A stretch of 23,692 nt of DNA from Spirochaetaceae bacterium (GCA_031278295.1 JAITKQ010000009.1:1-23692), one strand, 5' to 3'. Counted from the stretch's first letter, positions 1-8,237 are shown. The notes: a model not told the origin generated them from the letters alone. Numbers and translations are program-made.

Positions 1-2
1 TC

Positions 3-158
3 CGCTACGCGGTAGCATCCCGAAGGCGGGGTTCGGGTTCTGCCGGCGGGGTCGAAAAGGGCGGTGGTGGAGGTTTTGACTACCGTGTTATCCGCTCCTT
101 CCATGCCAGAGGCTACACCGTAGCCTCTGGTACTGCCCTCTGCCATACGCGGCTGTAG
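3..158 (+). CDS. Possible 3' end of an unidentified gene (runs off left edge)
   Basis: One plus-strand frame is open from base 3 to a TAG at 156-158, giving about 51 residues. The translation is glycine- and arginine-rich and ends in a more protein-like tail (FDYRVIRSFHARGYTVASG, then a cysteine and a terminal TRL). A G14 tract begins at the stop codon. I do not recognise the family. The frame may be chance, since the stretch is GC-rich and has no visible start. Only sequence to the left of the window can settle it. Confidence 0.2.
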   Translation, partial: RYAVASRRRGSGSAGGVEKGGGGGFDYRVIRSFHARGYTVASGTALCHTRL

Positions 159-171
159 GGGGGGGGGGGGG
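158..171. repeat. Poly-G tract (G14)
   Basis: A run of 14 G lies directly behind the possible left-edge gene and 68 bp before the first copy of the dispersed repeat. Tracts of this kind vary in length by slippage, and in Treponema pallidum similar tracts in promoters cause phase variation (established knowledge). No promoter that it would modulate is obvious here. Confidence 0.85.
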
Positions 172-238
172 AGATGTTTCAGTAGCCGCGAATGTACGCG
201 CCCGTCTGCCAGCGGGGTGTTAGCCCGGCAGTCTTACG

Positions 239-427
239 TTTACAAAAATTTTTCAGGTAATTCGGGCGCATTTCCGGCACTTCGTGCCGGAAACCGGGCT
301 TTGCGGGGTTCCGCCAGGCAAGCCCCTTGGGTTGCCCCTCCATTCCCTCCGCGGAGCGTCCGCGCGGACGCTTCGCGCCCCTTCAATCCCCGCGTTTCGT
401 ACCCGACGGCTTTTTCGCCAATGATAG
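239..427 (+). repeat. Dispersed 190-bp repeat, copy A
   Basis: This 189-bp stretch matches 8013-8199 at most positions, from TTTACAAA to CAATGATAG. It holds two strong hairpins. The first has a perfect 10-bp stem, TTTCCGGCAC (271-280) with GTGCCGGAAA (284-293), and loop TTC. The second has an 11-bp stem with one G-T wobble (351-361 with 366-376) and loop GCGC. It lies in gene-free DNA just past the 3' end of the minus-strand gene at 438. Short ORFs across it look incidental. Confidence 0.85.
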
Positions 428-437
428 ACTGAGGCTG

Positions 438-1271
438 TCAGAACGGGCGGTCAAAGCGGTTTTTGGCGGCGGTGTAGAGACGACTGCCGTCAAAATAGAC
501 AGTGTACCCGGAGTACAAGTCCAGGTTGTTCAAGTCAATTTGCCTGAGAAAACTTCGGACCTCCACAAACGGGCCGTCGTACAGAAGCAGGGAACCTATA
601 ACGATGTCTTCCAGGAAGGCCGGGAAGTATAGTTTCAGGCGCAGGTGGCGATCGTCAACCAGATTCAGGCCCGTCAAAATACAGCGCTGCTGTCCCCCTA
701 TTAGCGGCGTCATTCTGTTGACGGTAACGATGACAGCGGTGTATTCGAGCGTAAACGGATGCGCTTTGCTGTAATAATTTTTATACCGGGGACGCGGGCT
801 GCCATCCGAAAAAAATTTATTTGAGGACGTGAATTTCGGGTACTCCGGTTCGATCAAAATGGTGTCGGCGGCGTCAAGCGCCACCCTCGTTACCGGTACA
901 CCGGCATAAATACCGGGGTAACGCAAAAAAATATAGGCCGCAAACACAACACAGATTCCGCTTGTAACGATTACCGGAAACAGAAAAGCTTCCGGCAGCA
1001 ACACCGAAAGAATTCCCGCCGCCGCCAGGCAGCCGGCCACGGTTAAAAGGCCGCTTTCCCGTAGCAGCTCCCCGCCGGCCAGGATGAAAGCGACAACGGC
1101 GGACAAAACAGCGGCGGGCAGCAACCAAAAGCCGGCCGTAACGCGATTTTCTTTTTGCCCGCGCCGCAGGCCTTTTTTGTAAAAACTAAAAAAAAACCCG
1201 AGGGCGGTGCCTGCCAGAATCGCGGACAGGTAAAAGAAATCCCGTGCGGAAGAAAAGTCACCCGGGTACAA
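438..1271 (-). CDS. Hypothetical membrane protein with a C-terminal soluble domain
   Basis: I do not recognise the family. The N-terminal half has about four hydrophobic segments (for example the stretch around SAILAGTALGFFFSFY, then two or three long Ala/Leu/Val helices), followed by a soluble domain of about 130 residues with alternating beta-like hydrophobics, so inner-membrane anchoring is likely. The frame is open back to a TTG at 1319, where there is no ribosome-binding site. A TTG at 1271 follows GGAGGAAAAT, an ideal Shine-Dalgarno, so I place the start there (278 residues). It lies downstream of the kinase-like gene on the same strand with a gap of about 210 bp, and may share its transcript. 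Its function is unknown. Confidence 0.6.
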   Translation of the reverse strand: MYPGDFSSARDFFYLSAILAGTALGFFFSFYKKGLRRGQKENRVTAGFWLLPAAVLSAVVAFILAGGELLRESGLLTVAGCLAAAGILSVLLPEAFLFPVIVTSGICVVFAAYIFLRYPGIYAGVPVTRVALDAADTILIEPEYPKFTSSNKFFSDGSPRPRYKNYYSKAHPFTLEYTAVIVTVNRMTPLIGGQQRCILTGLNLVDDRHLRLKLYFPAFLEDIVIGSLLLYDGPFVEVRSFLRQIDLNNLDLYSGYTVYFDGSRLYTAAKNRFDRPF

Positions 1272-1329
1272 ATTTTCCTCCGACGCGGCACTGTGAAAAA
1301 GTACCACGCCCCCAATCAAAATTCAGGAG

Positions 1330-1428
1330 GTGCCCGGCCCGGACATGAAGCCGCGCTTGCGGGATTTTATCCGCAACGGGGTCTGCCGCGCGGATGCCGC
1401 AAACGGTTTGCTTCCCCGGTCCGGGCAC
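1330..1428. other. Long-range inverted repeat in the gap between two minus-strand genes
   Basis: The gap 1272-1480 holds no convincing gene. Its main structure is an inverted repeat: GTGCCCGGCCCGG at 1330-1342 against CCGGTCCGGGCAC at 1416-1428, 13 bp with one mismatch. Between the arms are smaller palindromes such as CCGCGCTTGCGG. In RNA this would be a closed stem around a 73-nt loop. It could be a processing or attenuation structure between the kinase-like and membrane genes; no U-run follows, so a simple terminator is unlikely. Confidence 0.4.
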
Positions 1429-1480
1429 TGTTGGCGCCATCCTGGAATTTTGGATTTTATGCGCTAAGCGCAACAAACTG

Positions 1481-2302
1481 CTAGGGCATAACGGAATATT
1501 CATGCACCACCTGAATTTCGGATTTTACGTTCTCGATTGACGGCACTTCCTTTGCCGCGTTAACCGCGGACTCCGCTATGGAAGCGGAAGACGCGACTCC
1601 AAACAGGCAGGCGTTGCCAAGCGAAACAGACGCTTCCAAAAAGTGTATCGCTATACCTTTTTCGTACAGCACATGATGAATTATGCCCTGCGCCAGGATT
1701 AAATCTTTCATGCGAATCTTGAATGAAGCTTCTATATCGTCGTTTACTGTGTTTGAAATCAGGTTTTTTACTACCTCGGCACAGGCGGACGGACAAATGT
1801 GCGAAGTATTTATTGTTATATGATAATTTGCCGGGTTCCTCCAATCAACTTCAAAAAAATATTTATGAAACCCGATTCTATCCTGATCGCTTTGCGAAAT
1901 TATCTGTAGTGCGCGTTTTTCATCACAGTGAAAATAACTTTTTACCCGCGCTATCCGTACATCTTTTGACGATATAAGGTACACGGGTATCACGCCCGGC
2001 AGCCCGTTCAAAATCGCAAACGCGCCCCGCCCCATCACGATGCAGTTCCCCTCTTTTGATGCAGTTAAAATGGCCGATTTTAAATAGTGCAGATAATCGT
2101 CCCTGTCCTGCGACAAAGAAGCCCAAAATGACGGTTTCCTCTCATCATACTTTTCCAGTTTCTGTTTGGTAACGCCGTAGTTTTCGATGCATTCTTCCAG
2201 TTTAAACCGGTCTACAAAGCGGTAGCTTAGCTGCTTTGCCAGTTCCATGGCAATCTCATCGCCAAGCGCCGCCAATTCCCTTGAAATGGTAACAATCGCC
2301 AT
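1481..2302 (-). CDS. Cytidylate-kinase-like protein with C-terminal BON-like domain
   Basis: The protein has 273 residues. The first 190 resemble the cytidylate kinase-like family (PF13189 type): opening strand MAIVTISREL, then LAKQLSYRFVDR, a CIVMGRGAFAIL strand (87-98) and a VYLISS strand (107-112). The usual glycine-rich loop after ISRE (GSGG in relatives) reads AALGDE here, and no GKS/T is present, so ATP binding may be altered or lost. Residues about 193-270 look like a BON domain (a VSLGNACLFG strand, an Ala-rich helix, then VPSIENVKSEIQVV), a module usually tied to membrane or lipid binding. The frame extends 12 codons upstream, but ATG at 2302 is preceded by AGGGGGAG at good spacing. 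Nucleotide kinase activity on CMP is not assured. Confidence 0.75.
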   Translation of the reverse strand: MAIVTISRELAALGDEIAMELAKQLSYRFVDRFKLEECIENYGVTKQKLEKYDERKPSFWASLSQDRDDYLHYLKSAILTASKEGNCIVMGRGAFAILNGLPGVIPVYLISSKDVRIARVKSYFHCDEKRALQIISQSDQDRIGFHKYFFEVDWRNPANYHITINTSHICPSACAEVVKNLISNTVNDDIEASFKIRMKDLILAQGIIHHVLYEKGIAIHFLEASVSLGNACLFGVASSASIAESAVNAAKEVPSIENVKSEIQVVHEYSVMP

Positions 2303-2321
2303 ACACACTCCCCCTATAACG

Positions 2322-2350
2322 AGTATAGACAAACACAATTAAAATGTATA
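2322..2350 (-). promoter_or_regulatory. Probable promoter of the kinase-like gene
   Basis: Read on the minus strand: TATACA at 2350-2345, a 17-bp spacer, and TATACT at 2327-2322. These match the sigma-70 -35 box at 4 of 6 and the -10 box at 5 of 6 positions. Transcription would start about 13-15 bp before the ATG at 2302, leaving room for the ribosome-binding site. The divergent protease gene starts only 58 bp away, so its promoter must overlap this one. Confidence 0.5.
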
Positions 2351-2360
2351 GTATTTAAAG

Positions 2361-5300
2361 ATGAAAACAAAACTGCTAAAGGATCAGGTGCTTGACAGCG
2401 GGTTTAGAATTCTGGATATTGTTTACCTTGACGAATTTAAAGCCGACGGCATTTATGCGCGGCATGAAAAAACGAAAGCGGAAGTATTTCATATTTATAA
2501 CGATGATGATGAAAATCTTTTTGCGTATGCGTTTGCTACAGCCCCCGATGACTCAAGCGGCGTGGCCCACATAATCGAACATTCGGTTTTATGCGGTTCA
2601 AAAAATTATCCGCTAAAAGACGCCTTTCTTGTTTTGGCGCAGAGCAGCCTACAGACATACCTTAACGCATGGACATTTCCTGACAAAACTGTTTACCCGG
2701 CAAGTTCCATCAACGAAAAAGATTATTTTAATTTGATGGCCGTTTACGGCGATGCGGTATTCCACCCAAACCTTGATGAATGGACCTTCATGCAAGAGGG
2801 CCACCACCTTGAATATTCAGGAGGCAGACTCGGCATATCAGGCGTTGTGTACAACGAGATGAAGGGCGCGTATTCCAGCATGGACCAGTACACAGCCGAT
2901 TGGGCGCTTCGTTCCGTGCTGCCGGATACGATATACTCTCTCGATTCGGGCGGCGACCCGGACTGTATACCGGATTTAACCTACGAAGCGTTTAAGCGTT
3001 TTTACGCCGAGCGTTACAGCCCGGCAAACTGCCGCATATTTCTTGCGGGAAATATCCCGACAGAAAAACAGCTTTCGTTTTTGAACGAAAAATTTCTTGT
3101 GAATGTTGAACCTGACAACGTTGTAATCCCGCCCGTGAACACGGCAAAAATCTGGGACGCTCCCAGAACATACACGGCTACGGTTCCGGCGGGCGCGGGT
3201 GAAACGGCGTCCGTGTTTATGTCGTGGCTCTGCGATTTTCCGGACATACGTGACGGCACGCTTCCGCTGTCCGCCCTGGCGGAAATTCTGCTGGGGCACG
3301 ACGGCGCCCCTCTAGGCCGGGCGCTTGTAGAGTCGGCGCTTGGGGAGGACCTTGTTCCCGTCTGCGGTCTGGAAAACGAAATTAAACAGCCGGTATTTAC
3401 GGCCGGGCTGCGCGGCGTAGCGGCTACGGACGGTGATATTGAAAAAAAAGCGGCTGAAATTGAAGAGTTGATGGCTAATGAATTCAGACGGCTTGTAACC
3501 GGCGGTATTCCAAAAGAAGAAATTGAATCATCCATGCTTTCGCTTGAATTTTCAAACCGTGAGATAAAACGGTCTCACGGCCCGCGCTCACTGGTATGGC
3601 TCCGGCGTTCGTTGCGCGGCTGGATTCACGGCGCGTCTCCGTGGGAAACGCTGCTGTTTGTGCCCAAGTTTGAAAAACTAAAAAAAGCGATAGAAAACGA
3701 CGACCGTTTTTTTGAAAAACTGATACAAAAAATATTTTTGGACAACCCGCACCGCGCGCTTGTAATTCTGCGGCCTGAAAAAGATTTTTTGCCAAAAAAA
3801 GAAAAAGCCCTGAATGAAAAACTGCTGCAAAAAGAAAGCGACTTAACGGCGCAGGAAAAAAAAGATATTAAGCAAAAGAATAAAAAACTCCTGGAATTGC
3901 AGAGCACCCCCGATTCCGTCGAGGCGTTAAAGACGATTCCGCATTTAAAGGCAAGCGATTTATCACGCGACATTGAAAGAATTCCGCGCGATCTGATCGA
4001 TGCGGGCGGAATACCTGTTCTGAATCACGCGATTTTCACAAACGGCATAACGTACTGCGATCTCGCGTTCCCGCTCGATATACTTGATCCCGGAGATTAT
4101 CTCTGGATACCGCTGTTTTCACACTGCGTAACGGGGCTGGGGCTTCCCGGCGTAAATTATGCCGAAGTTTCAGGTATGCTTGCGCGAAACACGGGAGATT
4201 TTTTTTCCGCGCTGCGTACAAGTTCCATACCGTCCGGCACGGAGGAAATTATAAAAACACCGTCCGGTGCGCTTGATATTGCCGGACGGGACTGGCTTAT
4301 ATTCCGCGTTAAAACTTTCGATCACAAGACGGAAGCGGCGCTTGATCTTGTAAAAAAAATTATTACAGACGCCGATTTTTCCGATCTGCGCCGCCTGCGC
4401 GATCTTGTTCTTGAAATGAAAAATGAGTTTGACTCAAACCTCGCAAACTCAGGCAGCGCGTTCGCAAGCCTGCGCGGAAACCGTTCCGCCACACGCGCCT
4501 CCGGCATTGTCGAATTGTGGGCCGGTTTTACAGCGCTGGAATTCATACATAGGGCGGTGGAGTACGACACGGCGGAACTGGGCCGCAAGCTGACAAAGAT
4601 ACGCGACAGGCTTGTTTCAGAGGCCGGGCTGTTCATAAATGTAATCGGTGAAAACGGGGAAGCGCCGTCAATTATCGAAAAAACATTTTCACACTTTACG
4701 CCGCCGCGCCGCCGCGCCGGACTTTGTTACGAAAAAGACTCTTTTGACAGGCTTGTATCGTCGCTGAATATGCCGTGCGGCGGCAGGCCGGGCGCTCTTG
4801 AGATTTTTTCGTCGCCGGCGCTACAGGTTGGTTTTGCCGCGCTTTCACTTGGCTGTTCCGGCTTTGGTACAAAAGAAGCGTCCGCCGAAACGGTCCTAGC
4901 CCATTATCTTTCAACGGGTGCGCTTTGGACCGCGTTGCGTATGAGAGGCGGCGCCTACGGCGCCAACGCGACCGCAAACAGCATAGAAAGTACCTTTACA
5001 TTTTCAACATACAGGGACCCGCGTCCTTACGAATCGCTTGAAGCCTTTTCCAAAATACTTAAAGCCGCGCAAAAAACAAAAATCGCGGATGACACGCTTG
5101 AAAAAATAATCATCGGCGCGTACGCGAAAGAAAAGCAGCCTACAGCGAACCCGGTGAAAGGCTTCAAGGATTTTATGCGTTTTCTGTACAACATAAACGA
5201 TGAAAAGCGGGAGGCAAACCTCCAAAATATAATTGACACGGACTCAGGCGGCATTTCGCAGGCCGCGGAGCGTCTTTACGGCGCGGTCACCAAAGATTCC

Positions 5301-5384
5301 CCGCGTGTTATCCTCGCCGGGGAGTCCGGCGCGGCACTTGCCGCCCGTAAATTCAGGACGGGAACGCGCAAATTACCCGCCTGA
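2361..5384 (+). CDS. M16C family zinc metalloprotease (presequence-protease type)
   Basis: The 1007-residue length is normal for the PreP/falcilysin branch of the pitrilysin family, which degrades short unstructured peptides inside a closed two-half chamber. The inverted zinc motif HIIEH sits at residues 70-74 (H70 and H74 bind zinc, E73 is the catalytic base), and the distal ligand is E166 in YNEMKG, the family's usual spacing. A lysine/glutamate-rich helical linker around 475-520 joins the two halves, and the C-terminal half contains GGAYGANA near residue 865, a conserved substrate-binding region. There is no signal peptide, so it probably acts in the cytoplasm in peptide turnover. The gene is divergent from the kinase-like gene and convergent with the DUF362 gene. 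The start has only a weak ribosome-binding site. Confidence 0.93.
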   Translation: MKTKLLKDQVLDSGFRILDIVYLDEFKADGIYARHEKTKAEVFHIYNDDDENLFAYAFATAPDDSSGVAHIIEHSVLCGSKNYPLKDAFLVLAQSSLQTYLNAWTFPDKTVYPASSINEKDYFNLMAVYGDAVFHPNLDEWTFMQEGHHLEYSGGRLGISGVVYNEMKGAYSSMDQYTADWALRSVLPDTIYSLDSGGDPDCIPDLTYEAFKRFYAERYSPANCRIFLAGNIPTEKQLSFLNEKFLVNVEPDNVVIPPVNTAKIWDAPRTYTATVPAGAGETASVFMSWLCDFPDIRDGTLPLSALAEILLGHDGAPLGRALVESALGEDLVPVCGLENEIKQPVFTAGLRGVAATDGDIEKKAAEIEELMANEFRRLVTGGIPKEEIESSMLSLEFSNREIKRSHGPRSLVWLRRSLRGWIHGASPWETLLFVPKFEKLKKAIENDDRFFEKLIQKIFLDNPHRALVILRPEKDFLPKKEKALNEKLLQKESDLTAQEKKDIKQKNKKLLELQSTPDSVEALKTIPHLKASDLSRDIERIPRDLIDAGGIPVLNHAIFTNGITYCDLAFPLDILDPGDYLWIPLFSHCVTGLGLPGVNYAEVSGMLARNTGDFFSALRTSSIPSGTEEIIKTPSGALDIAGRDWLIFRVKTFDHKTEAALDLVKKIITDADFSDLRRLRDLVLEMKNEFDSNLANSGSAFASLRGNRSATRASGIVELWAGFTALEFIHRAVEYDTAELGRKLTKIRDRLVSEAGLFINVIGENGEAPSIIEKTFSHFTPPRRRAGLCYEKDSFDRLVSSLNMPCGGRPGALEIFSSPALQVGFAALSLGCSGFGTKEASAETVLAHYLSTGALWTALRMRGGAYGANATANSIESTFTFSTYRDPRPYESLEAFSKILKAAQKTKIADDTLEKIIIGAYAKEKQPTANPVKGFKDFMRFLYNINDEKREANLQNIIDTDSGGISQAAERLYGAVTKDSPRVILAGESGAALAARKFRTGTRKLPA

Positions 5385-5412
5385 TCCCCCCGCCCCCCCA
5401 GTGAAAGCCGCG

Positions 5413-6525
5413 CTATTTCACCGTGATACACTCGTATTCGCTCGAACCGAGTCCTATTTTTTCGGCATGGCTTATCTGTGCAAGGCCGTTTGTCGTAGGA
5501 TGGACATCGACAAAATGGTCGCCGTGAGTCCGCTTGCGCTCCGACAGTATACTCGTGTTTATCACGGGCGCGGCGTTTGCCGCGTCCAGGCAGGCCTTGT
5601 CCAGCGCGACAGGGTCGAAACCCGCAAACATACCTATATCGGGGATTATCGCCGCGTCGTTCTCGCCGTGGCAGTCACAGTACGGGGACACCTGGTTGAT
5701 GATGCTGATGTGAAAATGGGGCCGCCCGTACAGCACGGCTTTCGTGTACTCCGCCATCTTGCAGTTTAGTTTAACGCTGCCGGAATCGCTGTCATTGAAA
5801 ATCGCGTTGTAGTTGCAACTTCCGATACAGCGCCCGCAGCCAACGCATTTTCCGTGATCTATCGCGGCCTTCTTGTCCGCGCCGTAGGAAATCGCGCTTT
5901 GGGCACAGAACTTTGAACACTGCCTGCACCCGGTACAATTTTTAACGTCAACTTCAGGTTTGCCATCGTTGTGCATCTGCATCTTTCCGGCGCGGCTGCC
6001 AGAACCCATGCCTACATTCTTTATCGCTCCGCCAAAACTCGCTATCTCGTGCCCCTTGAAATGGTTAAGCGAGATCAGTATGTCCGCGTCCATTATGGCG
6101 CGTCCTATCAGCGCCGTCTTACAGTATTCGCCGCCTACAACAGGAACTTCGATGTCGTCCGTCCCCTTGAGTCCGTCCGCTATGATGTTTTGTACACCCG
6201 TTGACAGCGGCGTATAGCCGTTTTCAAACGCGGCGTCCATGTGAACTATCGCGTTGTTGCGCCGCCCTACGTACAGCGTATTGCAGTCGGTCAGAAACGG
6301 AATGCCTCCCCGCGCTTTTATGTGATCCGCCACAACCTTAGAAAAGTTGGGCCGCAAAAAAGCAAGGTTGCCCGGTTCCCCGAAATGAATCTTGATCGCG
6401 GTAAACTTGTTTTCAAAGTCAATCCCGTCGATACCCGCCGTTGTGATGAGCCTTTCGAGCTTTTTCAAAAGCCCGTCGCCCACCCTGCACCTCATATCAG
6501 TGAAGTACACTTTTGATTTATCCAT
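5413..6525 (-). CDS. DUF362 domain protein with two 4Fe-4S ferredoxin motifs
   Basis: This 370-residue cytoplasmic protein has an N-terminal DUF362 domain (around 40-190, with KIHFGEPGN and the NHFKGHEIASFGGAIKNVGMG stretch, 154-174) interrupted by a bacterial ferredoxin pair. The cysteines are C197, C200, C203 and C207 (CTGCRQCSKFC), then C227, C230, C233 and C237 (CVGCGRCIGSC), which would hold two [4Fe-4S] clusters. The rest of DUF362 continues after the clusters to the C-terminus. The family is widespread in anaerobes and its electron-transfer partner is not known. AGGAG precedes the ATG at good spacing, and a promoter with a perfect TTGACA lies just upstream. No redox enzyme is adjacent, so the pathway cannot be assigned. 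Confidence 0.88.
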   Translation of the reverse strand: MDKSKVYFTDMRCRVGDGLLKKLERLITTAGIDGIDFENKFTAIKIHFGEPGNLAFLRPNFSKVVADHIKARGGIPFLTDCNTLYVGRRNNAIVHMDAAFENGYTPLSTGVQNIIADGLKGTDDIEVPVVGGEYCKTALIGRAIMDADILISLNHFKGHEIASFGGAIKNVGMGSGSRAGKMQMHNDGKPEVDVKNCTGCRQCSKFCAQSAISYGADKKAAIDHGKCVGCGRCIGSCNYNAIFNDSDSGSVKLNCKMAEYTKAVLYGRPHFHISIINQVSPYCDCHGENDAAIIPDIGMFAGFDPVALDKACLDAANAAPVINTSILSERKRTHGDHFVDVHPTTNGLAQISHAEKIGLGSSEYECITVK

Positions 6526-6548
6526 TGTTTTCTCCTGTAAAAATATTT

Positions 6549-6869
6549 TTAATTTTTGATGGGGAAGCCTCCCGCTGTCAACGGTTCGCAGTTAACATGG
6601 GGTGATCCCTCATCAACAGTTTGATCTATGATTGTGACGGAAATTGGATTCTTCTGATATTTTTTTAGACACGGCGCGGCGCGTCCCTATGGAGCAAGCC
6701 CCCGTTTCATTTCGAATATCAATTCATGGTATAAGTATTTCCGCGTAAGCCCGTCATCCGCTGCCGGTATCCCGATAAGCCGATCTTTTACCCTTACCGC
6801 GTGCTTCACGTTGGCACGGTATTCGTACAGCCGTTCTTTCTTGTTCCCTAAGGAAGCGCGGGGAAAGCG
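6549..6869 (-). pseudogene. Start-less open frame with one internal stop (possible gene remnant)
   Basis: On the minus strand one frame is open from a TGA at 6872-6870 to a TAA at 6551-6549, broken only by a TAG at 6689-6687. The upper part reads like a real protein (LYEYRANVKHAVRVKDR, then LTRKYLYHELIFEMKRGLAP), and the lower part also looks protein-like (KKYQKNPISVTIIDQTVDEG). No ATG with a ribosome-binding site exists; the only alternative start in the upper part is an unsupported GTG. I do not recognise the sequence. It may be a decayed gene, or coincidence in a 320-bp gap that also carries the DUF362 promoter. Confidence 0.25.
6552..6581 (-). promoter_or_regulatory. Probable promoter of the DUF362 gene
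   Basis: On the minus strand a perfect TTGACA (6581-6576) is followed by an 18-bp spacer and AAAAAT (6557-6552), a 4 of 6 match to the -10 box. Transcription would begin about 20 bp upstream of the ATG at 6525, just ahead of the AGGAG ribosome-binding site. Confidence 0.5.
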
Positions 6870-7846
6870 TCAAAGCCGTGTTCTTTAAGACGCGCTATCG
6901 TGATTTTTTCCGTAGCGCCTTCGGGGATGCCGACAGACACGGCCCAGTAGGAATTTCCGTCCACGACACGGGGGGCAAGCGCGGCGTTAAAGCCTTCCGC
7001 TTCCAGGCGTTTTGCCTGTAAAGCGGCGTTTTCCTTTTCCCTGTACAGGCCGGTTTGAAGCGGGCGGGAAGCCTTGACGGGGGCCGCCCTCGCTGTGGCG
7101 GCGGAGCGCTTCGGGGCCTCAGCTTGCACGGTATTCGTCCGTTCGTCTTTTTGGGGAATGGTATGGAATTCCTCCCTGCCGGGGAAGAGCAGCCAATGGG
7201 CCGTCTCCGGCACGGAAACAAATTTGTCCTTACCGGCGGCGGACGCGGCGGAATAGGCTTCCGGGCTGTCAGGAAATTCCGTAAGCAACTTTGTCCTGTA
7301 ATCGTTGTCGCCGTTAAAATGCCAAAGCATGTAGTAAACGGCAGGCCGAAACGAAAGGTATTCCGGGTTTTCCGCAGCCGAGGCAAGGGGCGCGGGGTTT
7401 CCGTTGTGAAGGATTTCGATCTGACCGTTCAAAAAGACGGCCCTGGCGGAGATGTTTTTATCATCCCGTGACGTCAACAGCAGCAACTTTACGATGGCGT
7501 CCGCCTTGTCCCAGTCCCCAATGGAAACATAGCAGGCGGCGCTTTCCACAAGCGCGGTATCGTCCCGTTTTTCCGGATTCGCGTACGCCGCGTTTTCCCA
7601 GGCGGCCGCCGCGCTTTCGGTATCCCCCGACAGGTAAAGCATCCTTGCCAGCCGTGTATAAGCGTCATGCTTTTTTTCCGTACCTGCCGATGTAGACTCC
7701 ATGTCCGTAACGGCAGCCCGGAACTCGTCGGCGATGGACTGCGACCTTGCCGGGTCCGCCTCGTCCGCTTCGAGCGCGGCAACCGCGCAGTCCAGGACGG
7801 CGCAGAGACCCGCGGCAAAAAGTGTAATTTTTCTTGATAAATGCAT
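6848..7846 (-). CDS. Exported repeat protein with C-terminal SPOR domain
   Basis: The mature protein is exported: MHLSRKITLFAAGLC with a hydrophobic core ending in an Ala-rich cleavage region. Residues 40-190 form helical pairs resembling TPRs (YTRLARMLYLSGDTESAAAA is typical). The last 70 residues match a SPOR domain: LQTGLYREKENAALQAKRLE, then YWAVSVG and a final helix. SPOR domains bind denuded glycan strands of septal peptidoglycan (established), so a cell-wall or division role is plausible. The frame extends 11 codons upstream, but only the ATG at 7846 has a Shine-Dalgarno-like AGGGG. The stop codon overlaps the open frame described at 6549-6869. Confidence 0.75.
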   Translation of the reverse strand: MHLSRKITLFAAGLCAVLDCAVAALEADEADPARSQSIADEFRAAVTDMESTSAGTEKKHDAYTRLARMLYLSGDTESAAAAWENAAYANPEKRDDTALVESAACYVSIGDWDKADAIVKLLLLTSRDDKNISARAVFLNGQIEILHNGNPAPLASAAENPEYLSFRPAVYYMLWHFNGDNDYRTKLLTEFPDSPEAYSAASAAGKDKFVSVPETAHWLLFPGREEFHTIPQKDERTNTVQAEAPKRSAATARAAPVKASRPLQTGLYREKENAALQAKRLEAEGFNAALAPRVVDGNSYWAVSVGIPEGATEKITIARLKEHGFDAFPALP

Positions 7847-8012
7847 AATGCCCCTATACGCCGCTTTTCTTACAGACATTATCGGCGCTTTTGGCTCAAA
7901 TTTTGACCCGTCATGCCGCCGGGCCCCGATCCGGCCTTTGGTGCGAAAAAGGCGTAATCACAGGCTTAGTCCGCCCTGCCTTCCCGCCTGTCGTGTTCAC
8001 AGCAGTTTTACA

Positions 8013-8199
8013 TTTACAAAGATTTTTCAGGTAATATGGGCGCATTTCCGGCACGAAGTGCCGGAAATCGGGCTTTGCGGGGTTCCGCCAGGCAAGCCCT
8101 TTGGGTTGCCCCTCCATTCCCTCCGCGAAACGTTCGCCCCCCCCCCCCCCCCCAATCCCTTGCGCGTTTCGTACTCGCCGGCTTTTCCGGCAATGATAG
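8013..8199 (+). repeat. Dispersed 190-bp repeat, copy B
   Basis: This is the second copy of the element at 239-427, in the same orientation, ending 77 bp before the aminotransferase start. Hairpin 1 is intact (8045-8054 with 8058-8067), but its loop is GAA instead of TTC, the reverse complement. Hairpin 2 is reduced to GCGAA-ACG-TTCGC (8126-8136), and copy A's following bases are replaced by a C17 tract. A third hairpin, GCCGG-CTTTT-CCGGC, lies near the right end. The remaining gene-free DNA, 7847-8012, shows nothing I can name. Confidence 0.85.
8137..8153. repeat. Poly-C tract (C17)
   Basis: Seventeen C lie inside repeat copy B, 85 bp upstream of the -35 box of the aminotransferase. Copy A has mixed sequence at the matching place, so the tract arose or expanded in this copy. 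A length change could alter upstream promoter geometry, as known for T. pallidum G-tracts, but at this distance that is speculative. Confidence 0.85.
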
Positions 8200-8237
8200 G
8201 CCGGTAAATGTAAAATTGTTGTCGTGTTAAATTTGGC

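Noticed and set aside
217..632. Short plus-strand ORFs across repeat copy A
   Set aside because: Similar ORFs arise in copy B with different starts and ends; no ribosome-binding site and one overlaps the real minus-strand gene.
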